From positions 2,753 to 66,752 of the forward strand of contig DDWY01000017.1 of assembly GCA_002347705.1 (NCBI GenBank): a stretch of DNA of 64,000 nt, written 5' to 3'. The translations under genes and the position numbers were made by a program. The notes below the pieces were generated by a model. The model made no database searches. It had not been told where the DNA came from and saw nothing but the letters and a program-made list of their open reading frames with translations. Origin of the DNA: Anaerolineaceae bacterium UBA2274 (lineage in GTDB: Bacteria > Chloroflexota > Anaerolineae > Anaerolineales > Anaerolineaceae). Shown in pieces: positions 16,804-25,285 of this stretch (its first letter is position 1; each line of letters begins with the position of its first letter).

Positions 16804-18141
16804 TTAGGGCAATTCGCTGAGTAAGAGTTCTACGGCAGCATCCAATTGCGGATCGAGACCGGCGTCGTAGTCTTCCTGGGTATATTCCACGACCAGGTCC
16901 GGAGTCAGACCAATACCGTCGATCTGGTTACCGTTCGGGGTCAGCCAGCGCGCGATCGTAATGCGCACGCCGCCTGGTTCAGTACGGAGGGGGATCCAGT
17001 TTTGCACTGAACCTTTACCGTAGCTGGTCATCCCAACCAGTTTCGCGCGTCCGTAATCCTGCAGTGCGCCAGCAGTGATCTCTGATGCTGAGGCGGAACC
17101 TTCATCAATCAAAACCACCAGCGGGATTTCCGTTGCCAGACCGCCTTTCTTTACCGGATAAGAGTCGCGGGAGCCATCACCATACTCCTCATAGAGCACC
17201 ACGCCATCCTTTAGGAATTCCGAAGTGACCTCAACAGAAGTTACCAGATAGCCGCCGCCATTGCCGCGCAAGTCAAAAACAATGCCCTTGGGGTTCTGTG
17301 ACAGCAAATCTTTGAGAGCTGCCCGCAATTTATCCGTCGCCAACTCATTGAAGGTATAGAGTGCTATGTATCCAACGCCGTCCTCACGCATCTTGTATTC
17401 CACCACCGGGATTTGGATCACGGCGCGGGTCACTGATATGTCTAAGATTTGCTCACCGCGCCGGATGGTCAAAACAATCGTGTCGCCAGCAGGACCCAGA
17501 ATTCTCTGCAAAACCAGGTCTCCTGGAATGCCAGTCATGTCCTCACCATTGATCGCAATCACCAGGTCTTGCGCCTGTATACCCGCTTTTTCGGCTGGGG
17601 AGCCTTTCATGGGAGAAATAATTTCCACGTAATCGCCGCTGGTATCCACCCAGGCGCCAATGCCCGTATACTCACCCTCCATCTCGGTGTTAGCCTGTTT
17701 GAATTGCTCGGGGTCCATGTAGGAGGTGTGCTTGTCGCCTGTGGCTGCCAGCATACCCTGAATGGCGCCGCGCATTAAGGCTACATCGTCCAATGGTTGG
17801 TCAACAAAGTTCTCATGCAGCAGTCTCCAGCTCTCCCAGAAGGGATCAAAGAGCTCTTTCAGCTCTTCCGGCGTGGACGCGCTGGTATATTCCAGGCAAT
17901 AACTGTTGGGAGTTGGGGCTGGCGGTAGCTCACCCTCAGCCTGCGGTTGGTCGCCATCGGACGGCAGCTGGCTGCTTTCAGGTTGGGGTATAAGCGTCGT
18001 GCAGGTGTCGTAGCCCAATGCCTGCCGTATTGGGTTTTTTCGAAGCACGCTAGCAGCCCCAAAACCAAGGCCAAAGGAACCTGCCAGCAACAAAATTGCG
18101 ACAAAGACCAGTAAACACGAACGAACTGTTTTATTTTCCAT
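16804..18141 (-). CDS. S41 C-terminal processing peptidase (CtpA-like), 445 aa
   Basis: A signal anchor covers about 8-33 and is followed by a Pro/Glu-rich linker. A PDZ domain (about 150-235, with EYTGIGAWVDTS and SPAEKAGIQAQDLVIAINGE) leads into the catalytic domain: FDLRGNGGGYL, the nucleophile Ser in DEGSASASEI and the general-base Lys in TSYGKGSVQ. The family cleaves extracytoplasmic proteins at their C-terminus in regulated turnover. It is anchored outside the membrane. The gene follows the HAD and LOG genes on the same strand. Confidence 0.95.
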   Translation of the reverse strand: MENKTVRSCLLVFVAILLLAGSFGLGFGAASVLRKNPIRQALGYDTCTTLIPQPESSQLPSDGDQPQAEGELPPAPTPNSYCLEYTSASTPEELKELFDPFWESWRLLHENFVDQPLDDVALMRGAIQGMLAATGDKHTSYMDPEQFKQANTEMEGEYTGIGAWVDTSGDYVEIISPMKGSPAEKAGIQAQDLVIAINGEDMTGIPGDLVLQRILGPAGDTIVLTIRRGEQILDISVTRAVIQIPVVEYKMREDGVGYIALYTFNELATDKLRAALKDLLSQNPKGIVFDLRGNGGGYLVTSVEVTSEFLKDGVVLYEEYGDGSRDSYPVKKGGLATEIPLVVLIDEGSASASEITAGALQDYGRAKLVGMTSYGKGSVQNWIPLRTEPGGVRITIARWLTPNGNQIDGIGLTPDLVVEYTQEDYDAGLDPQLDAAVELLLSELP

Positions 18142-18165
18142 TACAACTCCATTTAAACCACCGCT

Positions 18166-18831
18166 CTATAACGGCGGTCCTTCAACAAGTTTATTTCCAT
18201 TATTTGATAAAAAGTACGGCAGCTCCGTCAGATTCTTGATGACGGGATGTTTCGACGCGATCTCTTCAAAAGACACTCGCAGTGTCTGGATCCCCAGAGC
18301 TTTGGCAGCATCCAGGTTAGTCTCGAGGTCGTCGACAAACAAGGTTTCTTCTGGCTGAGGCGCGCCTGCAAGCTTCAGCGCGATCTCAAAAGCCTCAGCG
18401 TGCGGCTTGCACCACGGCTCAGTATCCATCACGTCGATTACACCCTCAAACAGCTCTGCGACACCCAACAGCCCCAGCACATTGTTTGCGTGCTGCCGGC
18501 TGGCGTTAGTGAAGATCCATTTTCTCTGCGGCAAAGAACGCAAAGCTGCCTTGAGCTGATGATCGGGCTGGATTACCTTCGAGAGGTCCACTTCGTGCAC
18601 AAATTCAAGATAATCCTGAACGTTGATCCCATATTCAATATTCAGACCGCGCATCGTTGTGCCGTGCTCCAAAAAAAGACGCTCCCGTTTTTCAGGGATC
18701 TCATTTTCCGGAATTCCCACAACTTGCTGCATGTATTGGAAGACCCGTTCAGTCAGGATCGGCCATACTCCGACCGAGGTCGGATAAGTGGTATCGTCAA
18801 GATCAATCAGCAGCGTTTTTACAGGCATCAT
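18166..18831 (-). CDS. HAD hydrolase, pyrimidine 5'-nucleotidase-like, 221 aa
   Basis: Motif I is LLIDLDDTTYPT, motif II FTNAS (KWIFTNASRQHA), the Lys of motif III lies near KPHAEAFE, and motif IV is FVDDLETNLDAAKALG. The DLDDTLYP-type start and small helical cap match the SDT1/PHM8-like pyrimidine nucleotidase branch. The open frame extends to a TTG at 18846, but the ATG at 18831 overlaps the LOG stop as ATGA, so translational coupling is likely and that start is preferred. Pairing with LOG suggests nucleotide monophosphate turnover. Confidence 0.85.
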   Translation of the reverse strand: MMPVKTLLIDLDDTTYPTSVGVWPILTERVFQYMQQVVGIPENEIPEKRERLFLEHGTTMRGLNIEYGINVQDYLEFVHEVDLSKVIQPDHQLKAALRSLPQRKWIFTNASRQHANNVLGLLGVAELFEGVIDVMDTEPWCKPHAEAFEIALKLAGAPQPEETLFVDDLETNLDAAKALGIQTLRVSFEEIASKHPVIKNLTELPYFLSNNGNKLVEGPPL

Positions 18832-19421
18832 GGACGTTCCATCCAACGATTTATTCCATTATCGGGGGTAAAGGCGTCCATTGATGAAAGCAGCATGGCA
18901 GGGTCATCATCTACAAAAAAGAAGCGCCGATGCTCAGGGTAAATGTAATTTTCCTCAATCGACGCCTCAATCAAGGCGACCAAAGGATCATAATACCCCT
19001 CCACATTCAACAGTCCGACCGGTTTGTCGTGCAAGCCAAGCTGCGCCCAGGTGAGCGCCTCAAAGAGCTCAGCAAAGGTGCCAAAGCCGCCAGGCAGAGC
19101 GATCATACCATCGGCCAGTTGGTTCATGCGTGCTTGTCGCGCGTGAATATCCGGTAATATTTCCAACTCACTCAAGCCGGCATGCGCCAGGTGAGGCAGG
19201 TTCAGACCATCATTGATGACCCCAACCGTTCTCCCCCCTGAAGCCAACGCGCCATCTGCCACCGCGCCCATCAAGCCGGTTTTCCCAGCACCATATATCA
19301 GCGTGCGACCCTGCTTTGCCAGCGTCTCCCCCAGCATCCAGGCAGCATCAAGATAGACCTGTTTCAGGTTGTCAGCCGATCCAGCGTATACAGTGATGTT
19401 CTTTCGAAAAGTTTCAGTCAT
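18828..19421 (-). CDS. LOG family phosphoribohydrolase (TIGR00730), 197 aa
   Basis: A Rossmann-like fold with ITVYAGSAD at the start, LIYGAGKTGLMGAVADGAL (about 41-59), and the signature ALPGGFGTFAELFE (about 108-121), which holds the catalytic Arg/Glu site together with MNQLADGMI. The family removes ribose-5-phosphate from cytokinin-type or other nucleoside monophosphates. The gene overlaps the downstream HAD nucleotidase by 4 nt, and a TATAAT box lies 20 nt before the ATG. Confidence 0.93.
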   Translation of the reverse strand: MTETFRKNITVYAGSADNLKQVYLDAAWMLGETLAKQGRTLIYGAGKTGLMGAVADGALASGGRTVGVINDGLNLPHLAHAGLSELEILPDIHARQARMNQLADGMIALPGGFGTFAELFEALTWAQLGLHDKPVGLLNVEGYYDPLVALIEASIEENYIYPEHRRFFFVDDDPAMLLSSMDAFTPDNGINRWMERP

Positions 19422-19440
19422 GGCAATCGATAACCCTAAA

Positions 19441-19446
19441 ATTATA
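19441..19446 (-). promoter_or_regulatory. -10 box of the LOG-HAD transcript
   Basis: Minus-strand TATAAT within GCGGGTATAATTTTAGG, 19 nt from the ATG at 19421. The -35 is not convincing. Confidence 0.45.
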
Positions 19447-19487
19447 CCCGCAAGAATTCTGCCCTCTGCTTCATTTGGAAACTTCGG

Positions 19488-20432
19488 CTAAGCATGCCGC
19501 ATGTTGCGAATTTCACGGAATTTTTCTTTTTCTGCGGGGGTCATGTGCCCAGGCAGGTGCAGTTCGATATGCGCGTAGAGGTCGCCATGCTCGCTGGGAT
19601 TTTTGAGTTTTGGCATGCCGAGTCCCTTGAGACGCATGGTCTTCCCGCTGTCAGTCCCTTCTGGAATGGTCAGGCGAACCGGTTTGCCCAGTGTGTCAAC
19701 GCTGACTTCGCCGCCCAGGATGGCGGTGTAAATATCGACGGGCACGGTGACGATCAGATCATCTCCCTTGCGGGTAAAGCTCCTGTGCGGAAGCACTTTT
19801 ATCTTCAGGAACAGGTCCGCCCCGCCTGCCTGCCCGCTCAGGCGCACTTTGGAACCCGTGCGAACGCCTTGTGGGATGCTGGCTTCAATTTTCCTGCCGC
19901 CCTCGAACTGCAGCGTGCGTTTTGTGCCTGTATATGCTTCTTCGAGGGTGATCTCAACCTCGTGTTCCATCGGCTGAGCTCTCTGCGGGCTACGCGAAAC
20001 AGGTCTACCGCTGCTGTAAGAAGGTCCGGCACTGAATCCACCTTGCCCAAAAAGCGTGTTAAAGAAATCCGAGAAGCCCCCCAGACCGCCAAACATGTCG
20101 CTGAACTCTTCCTGCGAAACAGTGCGGTATCCAGGCTGACCGCCTTGCGGCGCCTGCTGCCATCTGCCCCAGTCAAAACCACCTGGCTGCCCGCCGGTGG
20201 ACTGATAGCGCTGCCATTCCGAGCCAAACTGGTCGTATTTCTTGCGCTTTTCCGGGTCCGAAAGCACCTGGTAGGCTTCGTTCACTTCCTTGAACTTATC
20301 CTCTGCCCCTGAGTCTTTGTTCACATCAGGGTGATAGCGGCGTGCTAGTTTGCGATAAGCAGTTTTTATTTCGCCCTCAGTGGCGGTTTTGCTGACACCA
20401 AGTGTTTTGTAATAATCCTTATAATCCATCAT
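19488..20432 (-). CDS. DnaJ-like co-chaperone of the CbpA type, 314 aa
   Basis: A J-domain at residues 3-70 contains the Hsp70-activating HPD (ARRYHPDVNKD). A Gly/Gln-rich linker follows (TGGQPGGFDWGRWQQ and the GLGGFSDFFNTLFG stretch), then the two beta-barrel substrate-binding domains starting MEHEVEITLEEAYTGTKRTL. There is no CxxCxGxG zinc finger, which separates CbpA-type from classical DnaJ. Tandem ATGs at 20432 and 20429 are both possible; the frame continues to a TTG at 20450. It lies downstream of the PlsC gene on the same strand. Confidence 0.93.
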   Translation of the reverse strand: MMDYKDYYKTLGVSKTATEGEIKTAYRKLARRYHPDVNKDSGAEDKFKEVNEAYQVLSDPEKRKKYDQFGSEWQRYQSTGGQPGGFDWGRWQQAPQGGQPGYRTVSQEEFSDMFGGLGGFSDFFNTLFGQGGFSAGPSYSSGRPVSRSPQRAQPMEHEVEITLEEAYTGTKRTLQFEGGRKIEASIPQGVRTGSKVRLSGQAGGADLFLKIKVLPHRSFTRKGDDLIVTVPVDIYTAILGGEVSVDTLGKPVRLTIPEGTDSGKTMRLKGLGMPKLKNPSEHGDLYAHIELHLPGHMTPAEKEKFREIRNMRHA

Positions 20433-20514
20433 TAATCCATTCCAGCCCAAAGCTGCTTAATAATGCGTATATGATAACAGTCCATTGTTGAAATTCTATT
20501 AACCCCTTTGAATT

Positions 20515-21228
20515 TCAGGAAAGTTCCGCCATGTAGGGACCTCGGGCTGAGATGGGGAGTAAGGCGGCAATTTTTTCCATGATCGCCTGCCCCGCGGCTT
20601 TAACTTCAACACGCCCAGGCAGCTTACCGGGCTCACCGATAGCCAGCGGACCGAAAGGCTCACCAATGCACGTTACCACACGGGCTTTACGACGTTTTCT
20701 GCTCAGGGTGCCAAAGATGTTCCAGTCATCCTCGCTAAATGTGCCCAATGGTAGGATCGGCACGCCCAGGCGCAGCGCCATAAAAGCCGCTCCCGGAAGC
20801 GGAGTGCCCAGCGGGGGTTTGTGCACATGCCCCTCCGGGAAGATCCCCAGGATGCCGTCCTGAGAGAGGACTGCTTCAGCCGCGCGCATAGCTGCCAGGT
20901 TTGGCGTGCCCTGCATGATGCGCAGTGTGTCCCAAATGCGCGGGAAGAGCTTCATGCTCATTGGCGCGTTGGGCATTTCGGCATCGCCAATAAATTCCAA
21001 TGGATACTTTGTGCTGTGAATGGGACCGATGGAATCCAAAAAGTGGAAGTGGTTCCCCACGATCAGCAGAGGGCCCCTCTTGGGCAGGTTTTCCGTGCCA
21101 TGGACCTCGTAATCTACTAAAATTTTTGCCAGTAAGTTGATCCCATCTCGCAGGAGGCCTCGACGAAATTGGTGGCGTGGGTAACGATACTTGTCTAAAT
21201 ATTCGGATTTGGTTTCCTGTCTGCCCAT
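20515..21228 (-). CDS. 1-acyl-glycerol-3-phosphate acyltransferase (PlsC family), 237 aa
   Basis: The acyltransferase motifs are in place: NHFHFLD (the HX4D catalytic pair), FIGDAEMP, the IFPEGH block for phosphate binding, and LGVPILPLG. The family adds the second acyl chain in phospholipid synthesis at the inner membrane face. ATG 21228 is chosen because ACAGGATG precedes it and the longer frame has no ribosome site. A TATAAT box lies 34 nt upstream, followed by an A/T palindrome in the leader. dnaJ-like follows 82 nt downstream. Confidence 0.92.
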   Translation of the reverse strand: MGRQETKSEYLDKYRYPRHQFRRGLLRDGINLLAKILVDYEVHGTENLPKRGPLLIVGNHFHFLDSIGPIHSTKYPLEFIGDAEMPNAPMSMKLFPRIWDTLRIMQGTPNLAAMRAAEAVLSQDGILGIFPEGHVHKPPLGTPLPGAAFMALRLGVPILPLGTFSEDDWNIFGTLSRKRRKARVVTCIGEPFGPLAIGEPGKLPGRVEVKAAGQAIMEKIAALLPISARGPYMAELS

Positions 21229-21262
21229 AGAACATCCTGTAAAAATAATATTATTTTGGTCA

Positions 21263-21268
21263 ATTATA
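21263..21268 (-). promoter_or_regulatory. -10 box of the PlsC gene
   Basis: Minus-strand TATAAT; the -35 candidate CTTATC at 17 bp spacing is poor. Confidence 0.45.
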
Positions 21269-21313
21269 CGGCAAACCCGGACCACGATAAGCCGACGCAC
21301 CACCTATTTACTT

Positions 21314-21455
21314 GTAGCAAGGGTGGGTTGGTGTTACATATCCTTAGCCTCCACGCATCTCGCTATAGCCTACCCACCAATCCGCGTCTTCATTTGGTGG
21401 GTTGGCTTTTAATCGCCTGCTTAACACAAAACCATTTTACGCCAACCCACCCTAC
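21314..21455. repeat. Second copy of the GTAGGGTGGGTTGG element (142 bp)
   Basis: The right end ACGCCAACCCACCCTAC is exact. The left end is altered (GTAGCAAGGGTGGGTTGGTGT). The inner dyad CCCACCAA...TTGGTGGG is kept. The spacing matches the copy at 15855-16001. Confidence 0.75.
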
Positions 21456-21464
21456 ACAACTTTT

Positions 21465-21536
21465 GTTATCTTGAGCGAAGTGAAGGATCTGGTTTTTAAA
21501 GACAAACTTCTTCGCAAAAGAGGCTAGAATGACAAG
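21465..21536. repeat. Dispersed repeat of the TTATCTTGAGCGAAG type
   Basis: An imperfect inverted repeat: GTTATCTTGAGCGAAGTGAAG on one side and CTTCGCAAAAGAGGCTAGAATGAC on the other. Related copies are at 51759-51833 and 63283-63560. Confidence 0.65.
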
Positions 21537-21630
21537 AACATTTAAGTTGCGCTCAACCCCTTACACCTGGAGAAAAAAGAGAGATCTCCACAGTCGCTAA
21601 CGCTCCCTCGCGATGACAAAAGAGACTCAT

Positions 21631-21698
21631 CTTCATTTGGTGGGTTGGCTTTTGATGGCTTGTCCGACACAAAACCTTCTCACGCCAACCCACCCTAC
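21631..21698. repeat. Right half of the GTAGGGTGGGTTGG element
   Basis: It starts at the inner TTTGGTGGGTTGGCTTTT and ends CACGCCAACCCACCCTAC. The left half is missing. Confidence 0.75.
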
Positions 21699-21807
21699 AC
21701 CACTTTAGAATGATCTGGTCTTGTGTTATTAGATACTTCTCAAAAAAAGTTCAGAATGTCAGGGGTTTTCCGTCCGCCCTTTCCCCTTTTTAAGCATTCC
21801 TTGATGT

Positions 21808-21813
21808 TACAAT
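21808..21813 (+). promoter_or_regulatory. Extended -10 box of the MscS gene (leaderless type)
   Basis: TGTTACAAT (TG-N-like extension) ends 7 nt before the ATG at 21821 with no ribosome site between. Confidence 0.5.
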
Positions 21814-21820
21814 TAATTCT

Positions 21821-22834
21821 ATGGATACGATTTTTCTAGGAAACTCTGTTCTGCATTGGCTGAAGGCTCTGGTGGTTTTCGCTGTGGTTCTCTTACTGCT
21901 TTTTCTTTTACGAACTTTCTGTCGCAAAAAAGTAAAACAAAATCCCAACCCAAAACTTCTCACCCGCCTGCTCAGCCAGATCATCCTGCCAACAGCTCTG
22001 ATTACGGCCATCTGGCTTGCGTCCCGCCTGCTCGAAATCTCTGAGCCAATTAACACTCTGCTTAGAGTCCTTTTGATTGCTTTGCTTACCGTCCAAATTG
22101 GTCGTTGGGCGGACTTAGGACTCAGCCACTGGGTCGATCAGCAAATTGAAAAAATGCCTGACGACGACTACAACCGCCGTTCCTCACTGCGTGGGATTGC
22201 CATTATCGCCCGCATCCTGATATGGCTGGTAGCTGTGCTTGTCATCATCGAAAGTATTCCAAACTTTGATATCGCCGGCATCATTGCCAGCCTGGGTATT
22301 GGGGGTATTGCCATCGGTCTCGCAGCCCAGAGCCTGGTGGCTGATTTACTTTCCAGCCTGACCATTCACCTTGATAAACCCTTTGAACCCGGAGACTCTA
22401 TCACAATAGGCGAATTTACCGGCACCGTTGAGAAAATTGGCTTGAAATCCACCAGCATTCGCAATCTTTCAGGGGAAGAACTTACTGTATCCAACTCTCA
22501 GATGCTGAAAACCCCACTCCGGAATTTTAGCCGCATGGAGGAAAGACGCGTTTCATTTACCATCCAAATCGCCAGCAACACTTCCACTGAAAAACTCGCG
22601 CTCATTCCTGAATTGGTAGAGAAGGCCTTCGAGGGACTTGAAAACGTGCGTTTTACACGGGCCCACTTTCAAGCAGTGGCACTGACGGGTTTTGTTTTTG
22701 AGGTTGTGTATTTTGTGACATCCCCTGATTTCGCCCTTTTCGTGAAGGCGCAAAATCTCATCAATTATCGGATCTACCAGGATCTGCAAAACGAAGGGAT
22801 CTACTTTAGCGTCATACCCGCAGTCCCGCTCTAA
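21821..22834 (+). CDS. Small-conductance mechanosensitive channel, MscS family, 337 aa
   Basis: Three N-terminal helix regions (about 12-32, 45-65, 80-100) are followed by the pore-lining segment IIASLGIGGIAIGLAAQSLVADLLSS (Gly/Ala packing pattern) and the beta domain KPFEPGDSITIGEFTGTVEKIGL. The C-terminal alpha/beta vestibule runs to the end. Such channels open under membrane tension to release solutes on osmotic downshock. The size is close to E. coli MscS plus extra N-terminal sequence. It is monocistronic, with a hairpin just past the stop. Confidence 0.95.
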   Translation: MDTIFLGNSVLHWLKALVVFAVVLLLLFLLRTFCRKKVKQNPNPKLLTRLLSQIILPTALITAIWLASRLLEISEPINTLLRVLLIALLTVQIGRWADLGLSHWVDQQIEKMPDDDYNRRSSLRGIAIIARILIWLVAVLVIIESIPNFDIAGIIASLGIGGIAIGLAAQSLVADLLSSLTIHLDKPFEPGDSITIGEFTGTVEKIGLKSTSIRNLSGEELTVSNSQMLKTPLRNFSRMEERRVSFTIQIASNTSTEKLALIPELVEKAFEGLENVRFTRAHFQAVALTGFVFEVVYFVTSPDFALFVKAQNLINYRIYQDLQNEGIYFSVIPAVPL

Positions 22835-22843
22835 GAGTAATCC

Positions 22844-22861
22844 AAGCCTGGAAACAGGCTT
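22844..22861. terminator. Hairpin after the MscS gene
   Basis: AAGCCTG and CAGGCTT pair around GAAA, 10 nt past the stop. There is no T-run, so it may be a weak terminator or a 3' stabiliser. Confidence 0.4.
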
Positions 22862-22903
22862 ACCAATCAGAAGATAATCGCGGGGAAAACCGAAAGAATC
22901 TTC

Positions 22904-23314
22904 CTAAAGCTTACTGGCTCGCTCCTGCAGTTCAATCTCTTCAAGCGTTTCTGCCTCAATGGTAATGCCGTGAGGACGCGACTTGCCGTGATCATCCACG
23001 TAAACAAAGGTCAGGAATCCATCCACCATCGGCTCTTCTTTGGTGGTCGCCTGCACATAGGCAATCAGGCGCGACCGACCGGTGAGCGCGATTTTTGATT
23101 CAAAACGAATGACTTCTCCAGGTCTTACCGGACGCTGAAAGGTCATCCCATGGATTTTGAGGCAGAGCACATACTGCGGCGGCAGTAAATCAGCCGCGGC
23201 GATGAACCCCGCCTCCACCATCCACTCCGCCCCTCTTCCCGCATATAAAGTATGGTGGTGGTTGAGGTCTTCGCCCTTCACCAAATGATGTATTGTCAAT
23301 GTTTTCATGCGCAT
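22904..23314 (-). CDS. Acyl-CoA thioesterase, hotdog fold, 136 aa
   Basis: The hotdog signature is near the N-terminus: DLNHHHTLYAGRGAEWMVEAGFIAA (central helix), with CLKIHGMTFQRPVRPGEVIRFES following. This matches the YciA/BACH group that hydrolyses acyl-CoA. The usual catalytic Asp/Glu of the helix appears as Glu in EWMVEAG. GAGG lies 6 nt before ATG 23314. The gene starts 8 nt after the protease gene stop, so they are probably co-transcribed, though no functional link is evident. Confidence 0.85.
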   Translation of the reverse strand: MRMKTLTIHHLVKGEDLNHHHTLYAGRGAEWMVEAGFIAAADLLPPQYVLCLKIHGMTFQRPVRPGEVIRFESKIALTGRSRLIAYVQATTKEEPMVDGFLTFVYVDDHGKSRPHGITIEAETLEEIELQERASKL

Positions 23315-23322
23315 GTTTCACC

Positions 23323-25158
23323 TCATGGGATCATGATGATCAGGTTGTCAAAGGCAACCTTAAAGCCGCCTGTTTCGAAAGTGCCAGCTATCAACCCAAA
23401 GCTGCCTGGCGAATAATCCGGATCCTGCACTTCTCCAAGCAAAATGCCATCCACCGCCAGCAGCAGTTTTTCACGGCTGCATTGGACCCCAAGGCGGTAA
23501 GGACCGGACCCTGCCAGTTGTTCGCTGTAGGTCCACTCGATCAGGGTAATATAATCATCACCAAGCTGTTTCCAAATGGTGAAGTAACCGTCCTCGCTGA
23601 TCTCAAGCGCCGTAAAGTGCTGGTCATCCTGCAGTCCACAAATAAATCCATAGTCCGCATCCCCTACCGAGTTCACCACGCGCACGTCTGCCTCAGCCAT
23701 CAGCGCATCATAGGGGAAGTACTGATCGGACCAATACCAATACATGGGTGAGACTACTTCAATCGTGTATTCACCATTTTCATAGGCACGCTTCCCATCT
23801 TCATCAGAAGTTCTAAGCCAACCGCTGCTCGCATCCGAAAAATCATCCGCAAAAACAACCTCTCCGACGCCGTGATAGGCCAGGTTTTGGCTTTCCCCGC
23901 TGCTGACAGTCACCTCGCCCCGTTTGGCGGCCTCAATCATTTTCCAGGCAAGGTTGATTGGGCGCAAAGCGTTGATAAACCCGCTCGTTGGCACACAATC
24001 ATCATCATTATCAATATAGCCGTCGCGGTTGGTATCCCGCACGGGTCTGCAGTCTACTATATCCAGTGAGATATCTCCGGAACCCAGCTGGGTTGGGATC
24101 CCAACAATTTCCCCCAGGAAATTGACCGCCAGCCCGCCAGAATTTCCACCAGCGATTGTGCCGCTGGTTTTTATGAAAGCCCGGTTACCAAATGGTTCCT
24201 CGGCAGTAAAGCCGCTGACCTCGCCGCGGGTGAGCGTGATCGTCCCGCCCCCGATGACCGGGTAGCCTAAGATTACGATCGACTCGCCCAAATTGAGAGT
24301 GTCCGAGTCGCCAAGCGGCACGAACGGAAGTTTGAGCTGGCTGTAGTCCAGCGGGTTTCCTTGCATGTCCCAGGCTGGTTTGATGACCGCCAGATCCAAC
24401 TGCGCGTCCGCCTGAACCACATAAGCATAGTAAGAATCGACTGGCGGCTGATCCTGCGCAACAGTCAGCGATACAAGCAGCGCCACAACCTCGTCGTACC
24501 TGGTGGAGCTGACAACGTGATCGTTGGTAAGGATCAATCCATCGGAACTGATGATCGTCCCCGAACCAGTCCAGCGCGGCACATATTCACCCTCAAAATC
24601 CACAAAAGCGGTGATCTGTACCACCGCCTGGTAAGGGATAGCGCCAAGGTCGGGAGCTGGCTCTTCCGGAGAGAGTCCGGGATCCCAACCTGTGGGGGTG
24701 GTGCCGGCAATTTTCAGCTTTGTTTCGATGGACGTGATTGATGAAGCTGAAACAACCTGCCAGTTTCCGCTGACGTCGCCGCTCTTATTAGCCCGGAAGC
24801 GAAAAATAAAATCCTCAACCCCGGTCGGAGCGATCGTTATATCCAGCCTGATGACTCCATCCCCATTCGCCTGCTGCTCCATGCTCAGCGGAGGGATTGA
24901 GCCTTCGTAGCTAGCCCATTGGAAAAAATTGGATTCAAAGCGGATTTCTTTTACAGCGGCATTGACAATATCCGGGTTGGAAAGTGTCAACTCCAGGTCA
25001 AATACCTGTCCTTGCTGGATGGCTGTACCTGGGTTTTTGGCACTTACCTGGAGTTTCCCCCCGCCGCTTGGTTCCAGCACGACGCAGGAACCCGCAAGCA
25101 GCATCACGATCAACAAGAGTAACAAGTTTTGTCTGAGTTTAACTATCATGGTTTTCAT
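23323..25158 (-). CDS. Lipid-anchored trypsin-like serine protease with C-terminal lectin-like domain, 611 aa
   Basis: A lipoprotein-type signal ends LLAGSC (Cys25). Residues about 35-150 form a beta-rich domain resembling CARDB/Ig-like modules. The S1C-type protease follows, with triad His214 (LTNDHVV), Asp255 (QLDLAVI) and Ser340 (IAGGNSGG), as in DegP-like enzymes but without a PDZ domain. A short Asp-rich calcium-binding-type loop, DTNRDGYIDNDDDC (375-388), comes next. The C-terminal ~180 residues (from DDFSDASSGWL) look like a concanavalin/DUF1080-type jelly roll. GGAGA precedes ATG 25158. It probably acts outside the cell membrane. Confidence 0.88.
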   Translation of the reverse strand: MKTMIVKLRQNLLLLLIVMLLAGSCVVLEPSGGGKLQVSAKNPGTAIQQGQVFDLELTLSNPDIVNAAVKEIRFESNFFQWASYEGSIPPLSMEQQANGDGVIRLDITIAPTGVEDFIFRFRANKSGDVSGNWQVVSASSITSIETKLKIAGTTPTGWDPGLSPEEPAPDLGAIPYQAVVQITAFVDFEGEYVPRWTGSGTIISSDGLILTNDHVVSSTRYDEVVALLVSLTVAQDQPPVDSYYAYVVQADAQLDLAVIKPAWDMQGNPLDYSQLKLPFVPLGDSDTLNLGESIVILGYPVIGGGTITLTRGEVSGFTAEEPFGNRAFIKTSGTIAGGNSGGLAVNFLGEIVGIPTQLGSGDISLDIVDCRPVRDTNRDGYIDNDDDCVPTSGFINALRPINLAWKMIEAAKRGEVTVSSGESQNLAYHGVGEVVFADDFSDASSGWLRTSDEDGKRAYENGEYTIEVVSPMYWYWSDQYFPYDALMAEADVRVVNSVGDADYGFICGLQDDQHFTALEISEDGYFTIWKQLGDDYITLIEWTYSEQLAGSGPYRLGVQCSREKLLLAVDGILLGEVQDPDYSPGSFGLIAGTFETGGFKVAFDNLIIMIP

Positions 25159-25285
25159 TACAAATCTCCGCAGAATCGTGGATACTCATCTATTGTACAT
25201 GAAAGAGACCAGTTTTCGATAAGCAACACCCACCATAGGCCCCAGCCAGTATAAATACCCTCAGCCATCTCGGGAGGAGTCATCC

